Shown here: positions 36,978 to 46,787 of the stretch, in pieces | Layout of the letters: every line of letters starts with the position of its first letter | Numbering within the stretch: the first letter of the stretch is position 1 | Source: Bradyrhizobium sp. 4 | Lineage (GTDB): Bacteria; Pseudomonadota; Alphaproteobacteria; Rhizobiales; Xanthobacteraceae | Direction: 5' to 3' | NCBI RefSeq assembly: GCF_023100905.1 | Contig: NZ_CP064686.1 | Span: forward strand, 930,001 to 994,000 | Length of the DNA stretch: 64,000 nt | Program-made: the position numbers and the translations under genes | The notes under the pieces: generated by a model | Databases searched by the model: none | The model's input: only the letters and a program-made list of their open reading frames with translations | Told to the model about the DNA's origin: nothing

Positions 36978-37811
36978 TCAGTGACCTGCTGCAATAATCT
37001 GAAAACATCCGATCGCAACTTCCATCACGATCAGCACGACTATAACCCACTCAAGACGCAGCGAGCGCCGTGTGTCGATAATGTCCGTCAGTGCGTTAGC
37101 CGTTCCGGAGATGGCCGACAGCTTGCGCTCAAGCATCTCAAGACGCTCCTTCAGTTCGTATTCGTCTTTCAGACGCGCATAGAGCCGCTCGAGTTCCGGC
37201 TTCTCCCAGAGTGCGTCGGGCTTTTCGGCAATCGCGATGCGGCCCGCGACGCGCTGCTCGACCAGGAGCGCATTGCCGATCAGTTGGAGAATGCCCTTGC
37301 GGCCCCGCGGCGTCCGGCCGCGCTCGGCCAGTTCGCGTGCAAAGGGTTCGATCACGTCGAACACCGCGGCGACACGGCGCTCATCTCGCTCCAGCGCCGT
37401 GCTCTTGGCTAGCGTATCGGCGATCAGCAGCAGCCGATCGTCACTAAAATTTCTAAGACAAATCCGCCCGCCCGGCAGGATGACCTCAGCACTCTGCTCG
37501 TTGCAGAGCTGCGCCTGCGCGCTATCCTCCTCACAGGAGGTGAGTTCACCGATGACGCGCGGTATCAGGGTTTCGATCAGAGCGGTTTCCTCCGAGGGCG
37601 ACAACCCGATGAGCACTACAACGCCATAGCGGAAGACCACGACAAGGCCCGCATGAATGCGGAAAGCGACCGGCGTCGAGGACACCAGCGTTCCGATTTC
37701 CAGAGCCGACGGGTTGATACGATCCCCGAGCATGACTGCCCGAATGCGCAGCACCGAGGCGGCCGCCGTCTGTCCGGAGACCACAGGCTTACCGGGCGTA
37801 AGTTGATCCAT
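36978..37811 (-). CDS. RMD1/YagE family (DUF155) membrane-anchored protein
   Basis: 277 residues from ATG 37811 (MDQLTPGKPV). Typical DUF155 pieces are VVFRYGVVVLIGLSPSEETA, SDDRLLLIADTLAKSTALER, then ELxxRGRTPRGRKGILQLIG and KPDALWEKPELERLY. The C terminus has one membrane helix (LEWVIVVLIVMEVAIGCFQI). Homologues in mitochondria (Rmnd1) support translation; the bacterial role is unclear. The frame extends upstream to 37943 with no better start. Stands alone. Confidence 0.8.
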   Translation of the reverse strand: MDQLTPGKPVVSGQTAAASVLRIRAVMLGDRINPSALEIGTLVSSTPVAFRIHAGLVVVFRYGVVVLIGLSPSEETALIETLIPRVIGELTSCEEDSAQAQLCNEQSAEVILPGGRICLRNFSDDRLLLIADTLAKSTALERDERRVAAVFDVIEPFARELAERGRTPRGRKGILQLIGNALLVEQRVAGRIAIAEKPDALWEKPELERLYARLKDEYELKERLEMLERKLSAISGTANALTDIIDTRRSLRLEWVIVVLIVMEVAIGCFQIIAAGH

Positions 37812-38528
37812 GTTCACTTTAGCATCCGGTTTGGCGCCACTGCGACGCGATAGCGTTCCCCCAGAAACACGTCCAGAACTTCGCAGAGGGTGCAGCGGAA
37901 TTTGCCGGGCGCGTTGCTGAGAGATGACGCTGAGATCCAGCAAATGCCGGCTCCAGAGTTTGGATGGGTGGTCTCTATTTCATGTTCGTGCATGCTTGCC
38001 CGCAAGCTCAATCGAACGCCCAGCAAAGCTCTTCGAGGAATTCGACGATCCCCGGCCGCCAAACATTTGGCTGCGCCGTAGGCGCCTTCCTCGAACAACG
38101 TCGAGCAAGATTGATGCCGAACCGGTGTCTTCGCGCCAGCGGCGTCAGGATTTCCGCTTCAATGGGCAACCGAAAATGATCGATTGGAACGGCGCAGGTT
38201 GATCAAAAAGCTGGTCGCGATGTGTGTTCAATTTCCTCCAGAGCATGTCGGCTACAGAACACGGCGGATCTTGGGCGCCGCACAAGCTTTCAAAGCGCAA
38301 TCAGAGCCTTAACCGCGGCAGCGGCGCTGGCATAGCTGTTGCTATGAAATGTCGCAAAGACCGAGCGAAGGCTGAGTGCAGACCTGGTCCGATCGGGCGA
38401 AAACAGCACGTTGCCCGTGGACCGAGGATGGGGAAGGTGAAGTGCCGTTTCCAACCGTCAGCCACACGAACGTCGCGCCAAATTCTTGAGCCAAGGCCCG
38501 AGTACAACGGCAGAAAGGACTAGAGACC
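37812..38528. other. Intergenic region, no gene supported
   Basis: No frame with family signature and no sigma54 element in front of the CbiM-like gene. Confidence 0.5.
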
Positions 38529-39272
38529 GTGCATATCGAACCGGGAATGGTAACAAGCGCCAAGTTCGTATTGAGCTGCGCGACAGGCATTGCGATGGGC
38601 TGCGTCGTCGCCAAGCTTGTGGTCGAGGCCATACACGAGCGGCGCGCTCTGTCATTTGCTGTGCAAGCCATCGCCGCGGCGGGCCTTGTGTTCACGTTAT
38701 TCGAATTCCTGCCGCACTTTGCGGTTTGGGCCTCGGAAGTGCACCTCGTCCTGGGCTCCACGCTGTTCCCGTTTGGCGCGGCGCCGGCGGCCTTAGGTCT
38801 TGCGCTCGGCCTCTTGCTGCAAAGCGTCCTCTTTGTTCCGACCGACCTGCCGCAATATCGGATGAATGTCACGACGCCTCTAATGCCGCTGTTTGCGATC
38901 AAGGCGCTCGCCAAGCGCCTCATTCCATCCAAGGCTGCCTATCGCGATCTGCAGTACAGCAAGGCGCTTGCGCTCTCGACTGCGTATCAATCCGGTATCG
39001 CTGTCTGGATCGCGTCTTTGGCGCTCTATCGCGCGGGCTTCGGCGCCGCCAACCTCGGTAAAGTCGCATTGCTCGCGGTTTACTATGCAGTTGTGGCCTT
39101 GGTCGAGCCGCTGGCTGATCTGGCTGCGCTGGCGCTCGGGAAACAAATTGGGCGGCGTGAGTGTGAGGGGATCTGTCGCCTACCTCTCCCAGAAGGCATG
39201 TTGCGGTCGAAAGTAACGATGGCCGCCATCTCGGCCGCTTTGCTCAAGCGATACGTACGCTTTCCCCGATAG
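38529..39272 (+). CDS. CbiM-like ECF transporter permease
   Basis: 247 residues starting MHIEPGMVTSAKFVLS. The N-terminal His of MH(I/V)xxG-type CbiM/NikM proteins is the metal ligand. Six to seven membrane segments are apparent (for example AVQAIAAAGLVFTLFEFLPH, GLALGLLLQSVLFVP, AIAVWIASLALYRAGF-like, VALLAVYYAVVALVEPL). It probably takes up cobalt or nickel; cobalt is needed for B12 in nodules and nickel for hydrogenase. Partner genes for the ATPase and Q component are not in the window. Start with GTG/ATG choice is simple: ATG 38529... is preceded by AAAGGAC. Confidence 0.8.
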   Translation: MHIEPGMVTSAKFVLSCATGIAMGCVVAKLVVEAIHERRALSFAVQAIAAAGLVFTLFEFLPHFAVWASEVHLVLGSTLFPFGAAPAALGLALGLLLQSVLFVPTDLPQYRMNVTTPLMPLFAIKALAKRLIPSKAAYRDLQYSKALALSTAYQSGIAVWIASLALYRAGFGAANLGKVALLAVYYAVVALVEPLADLAALALGKQIGRRECEGICRLPLPEGMLRSKVTMAAISAALLKRYVRFPR

Positions 39273-39719
39273 CAGCCGGCTGCAGCGATCCCGGGCGACG
39301 TGCGCTCGCTGTTATCCGCGAGGGGGCCGACTTTAGGCTCATTCCGCACAAGGCGACCAGGAAATCATTTCTCGCCGAATTGCGGCCGGCCGTCTGCGCC
39401 GGCCCGGTCGCTGGTGATCGGACGCGCACTACCGATTTCGACCTGCTGGTGCGTGATGTGGCGAAGGCGAACGGCCGCCACGACGTGGAGGAATGGCGGG
39501 AAGCGCTCAGGGCAGCAGCCTGGTCGCAGAGCATCGGGGGCGAGGTTGGACACGAGGGCGTCTTGCGCTGCTGATACACTGGGAGTCATCCGTCGAACGA
39601 GCTTATCCATGCAACATTGGCAGCCTCCTCAGCACAGCCGCGATGGACCGCCGTTCGGCGGCTTCCCATGCTCTGCTGCACTCGGCCGGAATGTTCGCAG
39701 TTCGACAAAGAAGATCGCC
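39273..39719. other. Intergenic region, no gene supported
   Basis: The nuclease frame is open upstream through this stretch but without protein-like sequence. A short shadow DVAKANGRHDVEEW occurs near 39455-39500. Confidence 0.4.
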
Positions 39720-40241
39720 ATGTATGGATTGATCGTGGTGTTGACCACGCTCGCACTGTGCAGCATCGTGTTTGCCGGCGAATTGACCGGGCCGGCAAAG
39801 GTCATCAGCACCGACACCCTTGAAATTCACGGGACACGCGTTAGGCTCTGGGGCATCGACGCGCCGGACAAGTCTCAAATGTGCCGAGATATCAACCTCA
39901 ATCCTTATCGATGTGGCCTCATGGCCGCGAGCGATCTTGAAGCCTTCATTGCAGAGCGCGAAATCAGTTGTCTGTCAGTCCTGGAGGATGAGTGTGGACG
40001 GACATTGGCGATCTGTTCAGCTGATGGCATCGATCTCGGAGAATGGTTGGTGCGCAACGGTCTCGTGCTCGATTGGGAGCGATACTCCCGGCGCCGATAC
40101 CACGCTGCGCAACGCGCGGCCGATCGTGCCGGACTGGGCTTGTGGGCGGGCAGCTTTGCCGTACCTTGGCTATATCGAGCGTGCATTCGGTTAGGTGGTG
40201 AACCAGCCAGCTGTTCTGACGACGCGAATGCTCACCCTTGA
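39720..40241 (+). CDS. Secreted thermonuclease-family (SNase-like) protein
   Basis: 173 residues from ATG 39720. Residues 1-19 are a signal peptide (MYGLIVVLTTLALCSIVFAG). The mature part has the OB-fold nuclease pattern: DTLEIHGTRVRLWGIDAPDK, YRCGLMAASDLEAFI, EDECGRTLAICSADGIDLGE, then WLVRNGLVLDWERYS and AQRAADRAGLGLWAG. Exported to periplasm or outside. Similar small nucleases are common in Bradyrhizobium. No operon partner. Confidence 0.82.
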   Translation: MYGLIVVLTTLALCSIVFAGELTGPAKVISTDTLEIHGTRVRLWGIDAPDKSQMCRDINLNPYRCGLMAASDLEAFIAEREISCLSVLEDECGRTLAICSADGIDLGEWLVRNGLVLDWERYSRRRYHAAQRAADRAGLGLWAGSFAVPWLYRACIRLGGEPASCSDDANAHP

Positions 40242-41608
40242 CCGGTATTCCTCACACCAGAATATATACCAGAGTCGTTCCGCATGGCCGCGCAACCATG
40301 CTCAAAAGGGGTAAGATGGTCTCAAGCTCTCGTAAGCGCGAAAGTCGCAAGACAGAAAATCGCGAGCTCCACAGGAACGTCATGGTTCTCGCCCTAACTC
40401 TTCGGGATCATGGACTCGCAGTCATGCCAAGGCGGCGCCTTTTGAGTTCGAGAGAGCCGCATTTACTCGGAAGAATGGCGGGCTCTCCGGACAAAGCAAA
40501 GGCGTGGCACGGAAAACAATCAGTTCCGCCGGGTACAGGTTGAGCGGAAGAAAGAAGGCCAGTGGCGTTCAAGGCACCATTGGGCGAGAAAGGCAACATG
40601 AATGAGGCTTGGGATGCAGCCGACCTCCACTCGATTCGACGCAAACTTTCAGGTTTGACAAGCCCAGGGCTCGCAGCTTGATTCCCAGAGGTCGCCAGAT
40701 GCCGTCCCACCAAAACTCATACACTCGCACTCAAGTCTGATGCAGGAAGCCGCTGTGAGCGCTTGCTCAACGCCGGCTCCGCGGGGCCTATCGAAAGGAC
40801 GGTAATCGAATTGGGCCCTTTGCTGCAGGACGCCGCATAGGTCCCTTCCCGGACTTTCGCTGCTGTTGGCGATATCGGCGGCGATTGCCTTTTCAAGCCA
40901 CGGCTGCTCCGATTCACGCCAGAATTTGGCCGGGCGCGTAACAAGCTGAACACCACACGTGCGTTTTCGGTCACAAAGACGTGTGGGCCTGCCTTGCAGG
41001 CGCCGATCACAACAATGCCTCAGAACACAATGCAGCTGCTCGTTCGGTTGGAAACAGCATGGCTCGCTGACGATTGGTTGGAGATCCGCCGAATGAGCAA
41101 CCCCAACAAGAACGTCAGATCGCATCTCACCTTTCCGAACTCGAAGTGCGCGCGTTCCAGAACGAAGCGTGAGCCGCTGAATTCGCGGCGTCGCTCCCAT
41201 GCCCTCGTTGTGTGCAGACTCTGTGCCGACGGGCATGATGCAAGCTCCCGGCGTTTTTCGATCGCGATGTCGTCTACGCGACAATAGCGATCATTGTTCA
41301 AACAAGCCGCGGGTCTGAGGTCGAACACGAATCGAATGCCGCGCGCCGGCACCGCCGGCTCGCTGATTTCAGTGAAGGCTCCTGCAAAAGACATTGGGTG
41401 AATGAGCTTCTTTGCAACCACACAATGAAGTCGCACCGGTAGTTCGAGCCGCGGAGCTGAGCTCACTCAGAGATCGCAAGCTCACCTGATTGCGGCTTGA
41501 ACTGGGTCGGCAGTCTCTGATGGTGGCGACGCGGGATGGTCGTAAACAATTCAGAACGAACACGATCCGCCGATCTGCATCTTCTCCCTTGCTGCTCTGG
41601 AGAGGGTC
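40242..41608. other. Long region without a supported gene
   Basis: Frames at minus 40649-41284 and minus 41020-41466 overlap each other and have no signature; several stops break every protein-like stretch. Probably decayed sequence. Confidence 0.5.
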
Positions 41609-41740
41609 CTATAACTCCGGCAAGCGACCTTTCTTGACCGTCGCCCGGAGATCTGCCGCATAGCTGGGTTTCAATGCCCAGACGGTCTCGGCCCAGAGGG
41701 CTTGCATCGGCATCTTCTCCTTGGCGACTTTCCTAGCCAT
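41609..41740 (-). CDS. Possible 43-residue small protein
   Basis: MARKVAKEKMPMQALWAETV then WALKPSYAADLRATVKKGRL and PEL. It has GGAGGG about 13 bases upstream and protein-like composition, but it might be the tail of a lost gene. Not recognised. Confidence 0.3.
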   Translation of the reverse strand: MARKVAKEKMPMQALWAETVWALKPSYAADLRATVKKGRLPEL

Positions 41741-41871
41741 TGTCGGCGCCGCGCCCTCCGCGGTGCGCTGGAACGTGGCCAGCTCGATCGTCTATGCCTG
41801 GAGAATCACGTGCCGACCTCGGCTATCGTTGCGGCGCTGACCTGGTCGGGTCAATGCTTTCGATGTTTTCG

Positions 41872-42186
41872 TCAGGACACGAGCTTCAGCCCGACAATGC
41901 CGGCGACGATCAGTCCGATGCTGGCAAGGCGAAATGCGGCGGCCGGTTCTCCGAACAAGATGATGCCGAGCGCCGCCGTGCCGACCGCACCGATGCCGGT
42001 CCAGACCGCATAAGCAGTTCCAATGGGCAGCGTCTTTAGAGCAAGGCCGAGCAGGGTCACGCTGCCGGCCATGGCCGCGAGCGTGAGCACGGAGGGAACG
42101 GGCTTGGTAAAGCCCTCGGTGTATTTGAGGCCGATTGCCCAGGCGACCTCCAGCAGGCCGGCGACCAACAAAATGCTCCAGGCCAT
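41872..42186 (-). CDS. sugE: SugE/Gdx-type small multidrug resistance transporter
   Basis: 104 residues, MAWSILLVAGLLEVAWAIGL with the SMR Glu (LLEVAWAIGLKYTEGF). Four membrane helices are visible. The motif set (LEVAWAIGLK, GTAYAVWTGIGAVG) is that of the guanidinium-exporter (Gdx) branch rather than the EmrE drug branch. It is preceded by a guanidine-II riboswitch (42206-42253) and a GGAGGG ribosome site 5 bases before the ATG, which agrees with guanidinium export as its job. Confidence 0.88.
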   Translation of the reverse strand: MAWSILLVAGLLEVAWAIGLKYTEGFTKPVPSVLTLAAMAGSVTLLGLALKTLPIGTAYAVWTGIGAVGTAALGIILFGEPAAAFRLASIGLIVAGIVGLKLVS

Positions 42187-42205
42187 GGCGGCCCTCCGTT
42201 TATCG

Positions 42206-42253
42206 CAGGTCGTCCCGGCGGCTGATGTGGTCATGCGCTGGAAGGCCGTCCTT
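42206..42253 (-). promoter_or_regulatory. Guanidine-II (mini-ykkC) riboswitch
   Basis: On the minus strand two short hairpins carry the invariant ACGR loop: aaGGACGGCCtt (42242-42253) and cgGGACGACCtg (42206-42217), 24 bases apart. The second is next to the sugE ribosome site. This is the mini-ykkC architecture, in which guanidinium binding to the paired loops frees the ribosome site. Placement in front of a Gdx-type SMR gene is the classical context. Confidence 0.8.
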
Positions 42254-42300
42254 GCTAGGCGCGCGATTCGCCTCGAGCAGGGGTTAACTTCTCTCAAAGA

Positions 42301-43215
42301 TCAGCATTCCGACGTTATTGGTTCGGCGAATTCACACGATCGACAAAGCAGAAAGCCATCCGTTCCGTTCATGCGATCGGCAATGTTGCAAAATGCTGCC
42401 CCCTCAAAGAGATCCTTGTACCTGTCGCGGAGGAGGTTGCCCAAAACGTGTCGTCGCTCAAAATCCATGCAGCAGAAAGTAACGTCGCCGTTTGGGAGAA
42501 GAACATTACGATATTGCCGTTCGTCAGGACATGTCAGTGCTCCAGTGATTGGCTGCCGCGCTCCAACCATCTTCTCGCCGTTGCCAGCCCTGCTGCGCGG
42601 CGGACGCGAACGAACCAGCGCTTGGTCAGGAATTATGCCGACAAGGTCGGGATGCACCTCGCCCATGACTATGAAGAGCAACGATGAAATGTCGGCATCG
42701 ACAAGTTGGCGCATCAAATCGACATAGTTGCGCCTGACGAGACCACTATCCATGTGCGTGCCGTCATCAAAAACATGCACTAGGAAAACGCGGAACTGCA
42801 TCGCACGCAAACGTCTTAGATCCCGCCCGTTCATTCCTACCAGGGTTGTGAAAATTCGGATTCCATGACCACACGCATAGGCATGCTCAACCATTTCGGT
42901 GCAGACCGGATTCAGCCAAGGCTCCGAATATCCGGAAAAGCTAATGTCGACGGCTGCTGGTACGCGCGCCAGACATCGCTTGAAATCTTGGAGAGAAAGA
43001 TGCTTCACGTCGGATATCGCTTTTTGCCGTTCGGCAAACTTGTCTTGCGGACAATAAGAACATCTGACGACACAGCCAGTTGTCGTAGTTATCTCCAAGA
43101 CCCTACCGCCACTGATTGCAGAGCGCAGCTCCTGTGGAGTCATCGATTGTATATTGTCCACTTCCGCGCTCCGCGTTTGGAACAAAGAGATATTGAGGAG
43201 ACGGTCGATTTGCAT
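42301..43215 (-). CDS. Radical SAM protein with SPASM-like C terminus
   Basis: 304 residues. C48-x3-C52-x2-C55 (CVVRCSYC) binds the SAM cluster; GGE-like and barrel strands follow (DISFSGYSEPWLNP). Near the C terminus a Cys set LTCP...VTFCCMDFERRHVLGNLL...CRSC fits a SPASM/twitch auxiliary-cluster domain, found in peptide-modifying and related enzymes. No precursor peptide or partner is evident; sugE follows on the same strand 48 bases after its stop but has its own riboswitch. ATG 43215 lacks a strong ribosome site; ATG 43143 (MTPQELRSAI) is an alternative. The substrate is unknown. Confidence 0.82.
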   Translation of the reverse strand: MQIDRLLNISLFQTRSAEVDNIQSMTPQELRSAISGGRVLEITTTTGCVVRCSYCPQDKFAERQKAISDVKHLSLQDFKRCLARVPAAVDISFSGYSEPWLNPVCTEMVEHAYACGHGIRIFTTLVGMNGRDLRRLRAMQFRVFLVHVFDDGTHMDSGLVRRNYVDLMRQLVDADISSLLFIVMGEVHPDLVGIIPDQALVRSRPPRSRAGNGEKMVGARQPITGALTCPDERQYRNVLLPNGDVTFCCMDFERRHVLGNLLRDRYKDLFEGAAFCNIADRMNGTDGFLLCRSCEFAEPITSEC

Positions 43216-43678
43216 CTCATGCCGGTTCGCTCATGCTTCAGTTCTTCGATTCGTCGTCCACCAGCGCGACTCGGCATGGTCGCAAGCGCGATCGCGGCAG
43301 ATGAAGAATGCGCCACGGCTCTCCCATAGCACCCCAGTCCAGCAGGATTGGACGGCTGCCGAATGCACATGCGTCGATGGGGTTCGTCTAACGTCTCGCT
43401 TATTCCAAGAAGCATCACTCATGCCATTGGCGGTACCGTCCTTAACTCGACACGTCGCGGTAAATGTCGTCCCAAATGCCGACCGAAGTGAAACTCTACG
43501 CAATCGATAGAGTACAATATGACGCTACGTACGATTCAAGCTCTCTCGAAGATGAGCTGAATGACAGCGTTCTTATGAACCTTGACGGTGTAGCTCTGCA
43601 CCGAGCACCACGTCACCATGATGGTCGGCATCGACCCGAGAAGTTCCGATTGCGAGTACCCTTTGGCTCCGGTCGAGA
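43216..43678. other. Intergenic region, no gene supported
   Basis: Minus frame 43231-43503 and plus frame 43464-43928 lack signatures and overlap without a clear winner. Confidence 0.4.
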
Positions 43679-43999
43679 TTGCAAAGGCGTCACCCTTCGT
43701 GCAGCAAATCGCGAACTTCAGCAGTTAAAAACGTTGCTCAACATAGGAGTGAGCTGGCGCGATTTGCGCGCTCGGGCAAAGTGGTCGACCGCGTCTTCTT
43801 ACTGTCAAAGGAAAAAATGGTCGCTCTCGCCCGTGATGCCGGTTCAGGTTACGCACTCGAAATCAATGGGCGACACAACACTGAATTTGCGACGAGAGAC
43901 GGCGCCAAAAGCGGCGTGCGCGAGCTGAAGAAGCGGTTTCTCATGCTGCGAGTGAGAATCTATGACGCGCAAGCCAACACTCGAGAGGACGTCGCGTGA
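43679..43999 (+). CDS. Small hypothetical protein, N terminus uncertain
   Basis: The second half is protein-like: GKVVDRVFLLSKEKMVALAR, SGYALEINGRHNTEFATRDG, ARELKKRF-like GVRELKKRFLML. I recall similar short proteins in Bradyrhizobium genomes, function unknown. The N-terminal part is doubtful (TTG start, Ser/Arg-rich), so a frameshift near 43750 or a shorter form is possible. Confidence 0.45.
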   Translation: MQRRHPSCSKSRTSAVKNVAQHRSELARFARSGKVVDRVFLLSKEKMVALARDAGSGYALEINGRHNTEFATRDGAKSGVRELKKRFLMLRVRIYDAQANTREDVA

Positions 44000-44064
44000 G
44001 GCTGGTCGAACGATCGCAGCGACGGCAGGTGCTGACTTCTTGCTGACAAACATCGCCTTGAAAT

Positions 44065-44973
44065 CTATATCAAGACGAGCACGGCAAGCGTCATGAACCT
44101 GCCGGTACACTGCCGATTTCGGGCCCTAGAGCCCCACCTTCGAAGCGCTGAGGTCCGCCGCGCAGCAACAGTGCAGAGGAAGACAACAATGGTAGCTACG
44201 TATCCTATTGCCTTCAGCGGATGATCCTTCCCCTCTTTTAAGAACCACTGCGTTCTTCCGACCAGCCAAGACAAGGGCGTCAACAAGCGGGCGGTCAGGA
44301 TACCAAGCGCGAACAACGGTAACCAAACGAAAACTGCGAGCGCAGGCCATGTGAAGAATAGGCTCTCAAGTACACTGTAGAGCGGGTGCTGATCATCCAT
44401 TGCCCCCGGCATTAGTACCTGATTAACAATATTAAACAAGTCGTAACCCGGGCACTCCCCGCCTGCGCACCAGATAAGTAGCCATCGGAATGAATTGGTG
44501 GCAAGAACGATAGCTATCCCGCTCACGGCGGCGACCGCGAGGCCGATCACTGGTGTCGTGCCGCTTCGAATTAGCAATGGCCTGATCACAAACAGAGACA
44601 GGTAGTCTGAGAACAAGTTGAACACCAAACCAAACCCCAATTCTCGAAACTCATCAAATTCAGTCGCATGGAATTTCGGCCATGTCTCGTAAACGTAGAG
44701 AGCCGAAATTAAGGTCGTAATCAAAAAGGGCCGGAAGAATGCCCGCCAACGCAACAGCGGATGCGTGTAAATCCGATCAAATACTTCGACCAACGCTGAG
44801 GCGACCTGCTCGTTCTTGTAATCTTTAAACCTCATGGTTCGCGCGAGCGCGGCCTTTGCCTCATCTGACGCTTCTTTGTCTAACCAAAGAAAGAAGCCAT
44901 ATGCCAGCGCCGCGTACCCGAACGGCGCGGCGAAACCAAAATGCTCTGCTAGCTTCTTTAGAATCTCCTCCAT
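44065..44973 (-). CDS. Hypothetical multi-pass membrane protein
   Basis: 302 residues from ATG 44973 (MEEILKKLAEHFGFAAPFGY), with GGAG 9 bases upstream; an open extension to 45051 is not needed. At least five hydrophobic segments (for example FFRPFLITTLISALYVY, VIGLAVAAVSGIAIVLATNS, LFFTWPALAVFVWLPLFALG, AIGYVATIVVFLCTVA). Not assigned to a family. The base composition is clearly lower in GC than the nif genes, suggesting separate acquisition. Confidence 0.65.
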   Translation of the reverse strand: MEEILKKLAEHFGFAAPFGYAALAYGFFLWLDKEASDEAKAALARTMRFKDYKNEQVASALVEVFDRIYTHPLLRWRAFFRPFLITTLISALYVYETWPKFHATEFDEFRELGFGLVFNLFSDYLSLFVIRPLLIRSGTTPVIGLAVAAVSGIAIVLATNSFRWLLIWCAGGECPGYDLFNIVNQVLMPGAMDDQHPLYSVLESLFFTWPALAVFVWLPLFALGILTARLLTPLSWLVGRTQWFLKEGKDHPLKAIGYVATIVVFLCTVAARRTSALRRWGSRARNRQCTGRFMTLAVLVLI

Positions 44974-45150
44974 CGTCCGGCGCTCCGCCTTCTTTGCAAG
45001 GATAACATACAAGTCCGACCTAAGTCCCCTGCTGCTGGGGGCGGTTCTCAACGGTACGAGCGTGCCGAGGACCGGGCGCCATCGCGATCCTATTAGCAGG
45101 TCTGCTACTATGACGCTTTCGAGTTTAAGCGCCCCGAATGCGCAGGCCGG

Positions 45151-45199
45151 AAAAAAGGCCGCACCTTAGGCTTCAAATTGATAACGTTCGGTGCGGCCT
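45151..45199 (-). terminator. Rho-independent terminator
   Basis: Minus strand: AGGCCGCACC (45190-45199) pairs perfectly with GGTGCGGCCT (45156-45165), followed by TTTTTT. It ends the gene at 45207-45557. Confidence 0.75.
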
Positions 45200-45206
45200 G
45201 TGCTAG

Positions 45207-45557
45207 TTAGGCTGCCTTCACGAGGAAGCTCTTCGCTCCCCTGCCTTTACCTTCCGAACCATACGTGACCCCCAGCTCCTTGAGCTTCAAGGTCGTCGGG
45301 TGGTTCTCGTCACGCAAAGCCTTCTGCAGGTCTTTCCGCTGGTGAGGCTTTAGGCCAAACTCGCGGCCGATGAGGCTCATAGAAGTCCTACCGGGGCTTC
45401 GGTTTGACATGAAGGTCACCAGTCGTTCGGCGGGCAGAACACTGCCGTCCACACGTATCTTGGGGCCGTCGAGTTCAAGGTCCCAGTCTCGCACTGAGAT
45501 GTGGGGCAGCTCTTGACGGAATGTACTCGAGTATTTCCGCGCGCCGCTCGGTAGCAC
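45207..45557 (-). CDS. Hypothetical protein, probably 5' truncated by IS66 debris
   Basis: 116 residues. Charged C-terminal domain (SLIGREFGLKPHQRKDLQKA, TTLKLKELGVTYGSEGKGRG). It carries a good terminator directly downstream, yet its N-terminal end meets an IS66 relic within about 35 bases, so the original gene was probably longer. Not recognised. Confidence 0.5.
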   Translation of the reverse strand: MLPSGARKYSSTFRQELPHISVRDWDLELDGPKIRVDGSVLPAERLVTFMSNRSPGRTSMSLIGREFGLKPHQRKDLQKALRDENHPTTLKLKELGVTYGSEGKGRGAKSFLVKAA

Positions 45558-45589
45558 GATGAATACGTTCGTGGGAGCGCACCGGCCTT

Positions 45590-46787
45590 GCGCGTCAATA
45601 ACCTTGCGAAGCCGTATTGGATCAGCTTGAACTGACGTTGGAGGAGCTGGAGAGTTCGGCGACGGAGGACGAACTCACCGCTGAAATAGCTGCGACCAAG
45701 ACCACGAAGGTGGCGTCGTTCACGCGCAACGGCCGTCACGCCAGCCGTTCCCGGAGCATCTGCCTCGCGAGTGGGTGATGCTGCCGGGACCTGTGGCGTG
45801 CGCCTGCTGTGGCGGCGCGCGGCTGTCCAAGCTCGGCGAGGACATCACCGAGACGCTGGAGGTGATCCCGAAATCCTGGAAGGTGATCCAGCACGTCCAC
45901 GAGAACTTTACTTGCCGTGATTGCGAGAAGATCAACCAGGCTCCGGCGCCGTTCCATGTGCTTGCCCGCGGCTGGGCGGGGCCAAGCCTGCTGGCGATGG
46001 TGCTGTTCGAGAAGTTTGGTCAACATCAGCCGCTGAACCGGCAAGCGGAGCGCTATGCCAAGGAGGGGGTGCCGATCAGTCTGTCGACCCTGGCCGACCA
46101 AGTCGGCGGCTGCACCGCGGCGCTGGCGCCTTTGTTCAAGCGCCTCGAGGCCTATGCGCTGAGCGCCGAGCGATTGCACGGGGACGACACCACGGTCCCG
46201 GTCCTGGCCAAAGGCAAGACCCACACGGGCCGGATCTGGGTCTATGTGCGCGACGACAAGCCCTTTGGCGGCCCGGCACCGCCTGGGGCGGTGTTCTATT
46301 ACTCGCGCGACCGCGCCGGCGAGCATCCCCAGGGGCATCTGGCCGGTTCCAGCGGCATCCTCCAGGCCGATGCCTATGCAAGCTTTACGACCCAGGCCGC
46401 AACGCAGGTCCGATCCTGGAAGCCGCGTGCTGGGTCCATGCCCGGCGACCGTTCTTCGTGATGGCTGATCTCGCCGAGAATGCGCGTCGCAAGGCTCAGG
46501 GCAAGAAGCCGGCAGTGATCTCGCCGCTGGCGCTGGAAACAGTCCGCCGGATAGACGCCCTGTTCGAGATCGAGCGAGGCATCAACGGCGAGACGCCCGA
46601 ACGGCGCCGGGCCGTCCGCCAGGAACTGAGCGCGCCGCTGATCGCCGATTTAGCAGCCTGGATGCGCGAGCAACGCGCCAAGCTCTCACGTCGCAACGAC
46701 ATCGCCAAAGCAATGGACTACATGCTCAAGCGCTGGACCGCGTTCACACGCTTCTGCCCGCGTTGGCCCCAAACTTTGCTCCGCTAA
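45590..46787 (+). pseudogene. IS66-family TnpC transposase, truncated and frameshifted
   Basis: N-terminal part enters in one frame (QLELTLEELESSATEDELTA, about 45625), shifts near 45720 to PGPVACACCGGARLSKLGED (zinc-finger-like CxxC), runs to about 46390 (HGDDTTVPVLAKGKTHTGRI carries the first catalytic Asp), then shifts again (ILEAACWVHARRPFFVMADL) and ends at 46787 before the catalytic Glu. No tnpA or tnpB is left. Confidence 0.85.

Noticed and set aside
36225..37412. 395-codon plus-strand frame
   Set aside because: Opposite the DUF155 gene for a large part; composition is that of a GC shadow and no family signature is present.
40649..41466. Two overlapping minus-strand frames
   Set aside because: No signature, no ribosome site, and mutually overlapping; kept only as an unassigned region.
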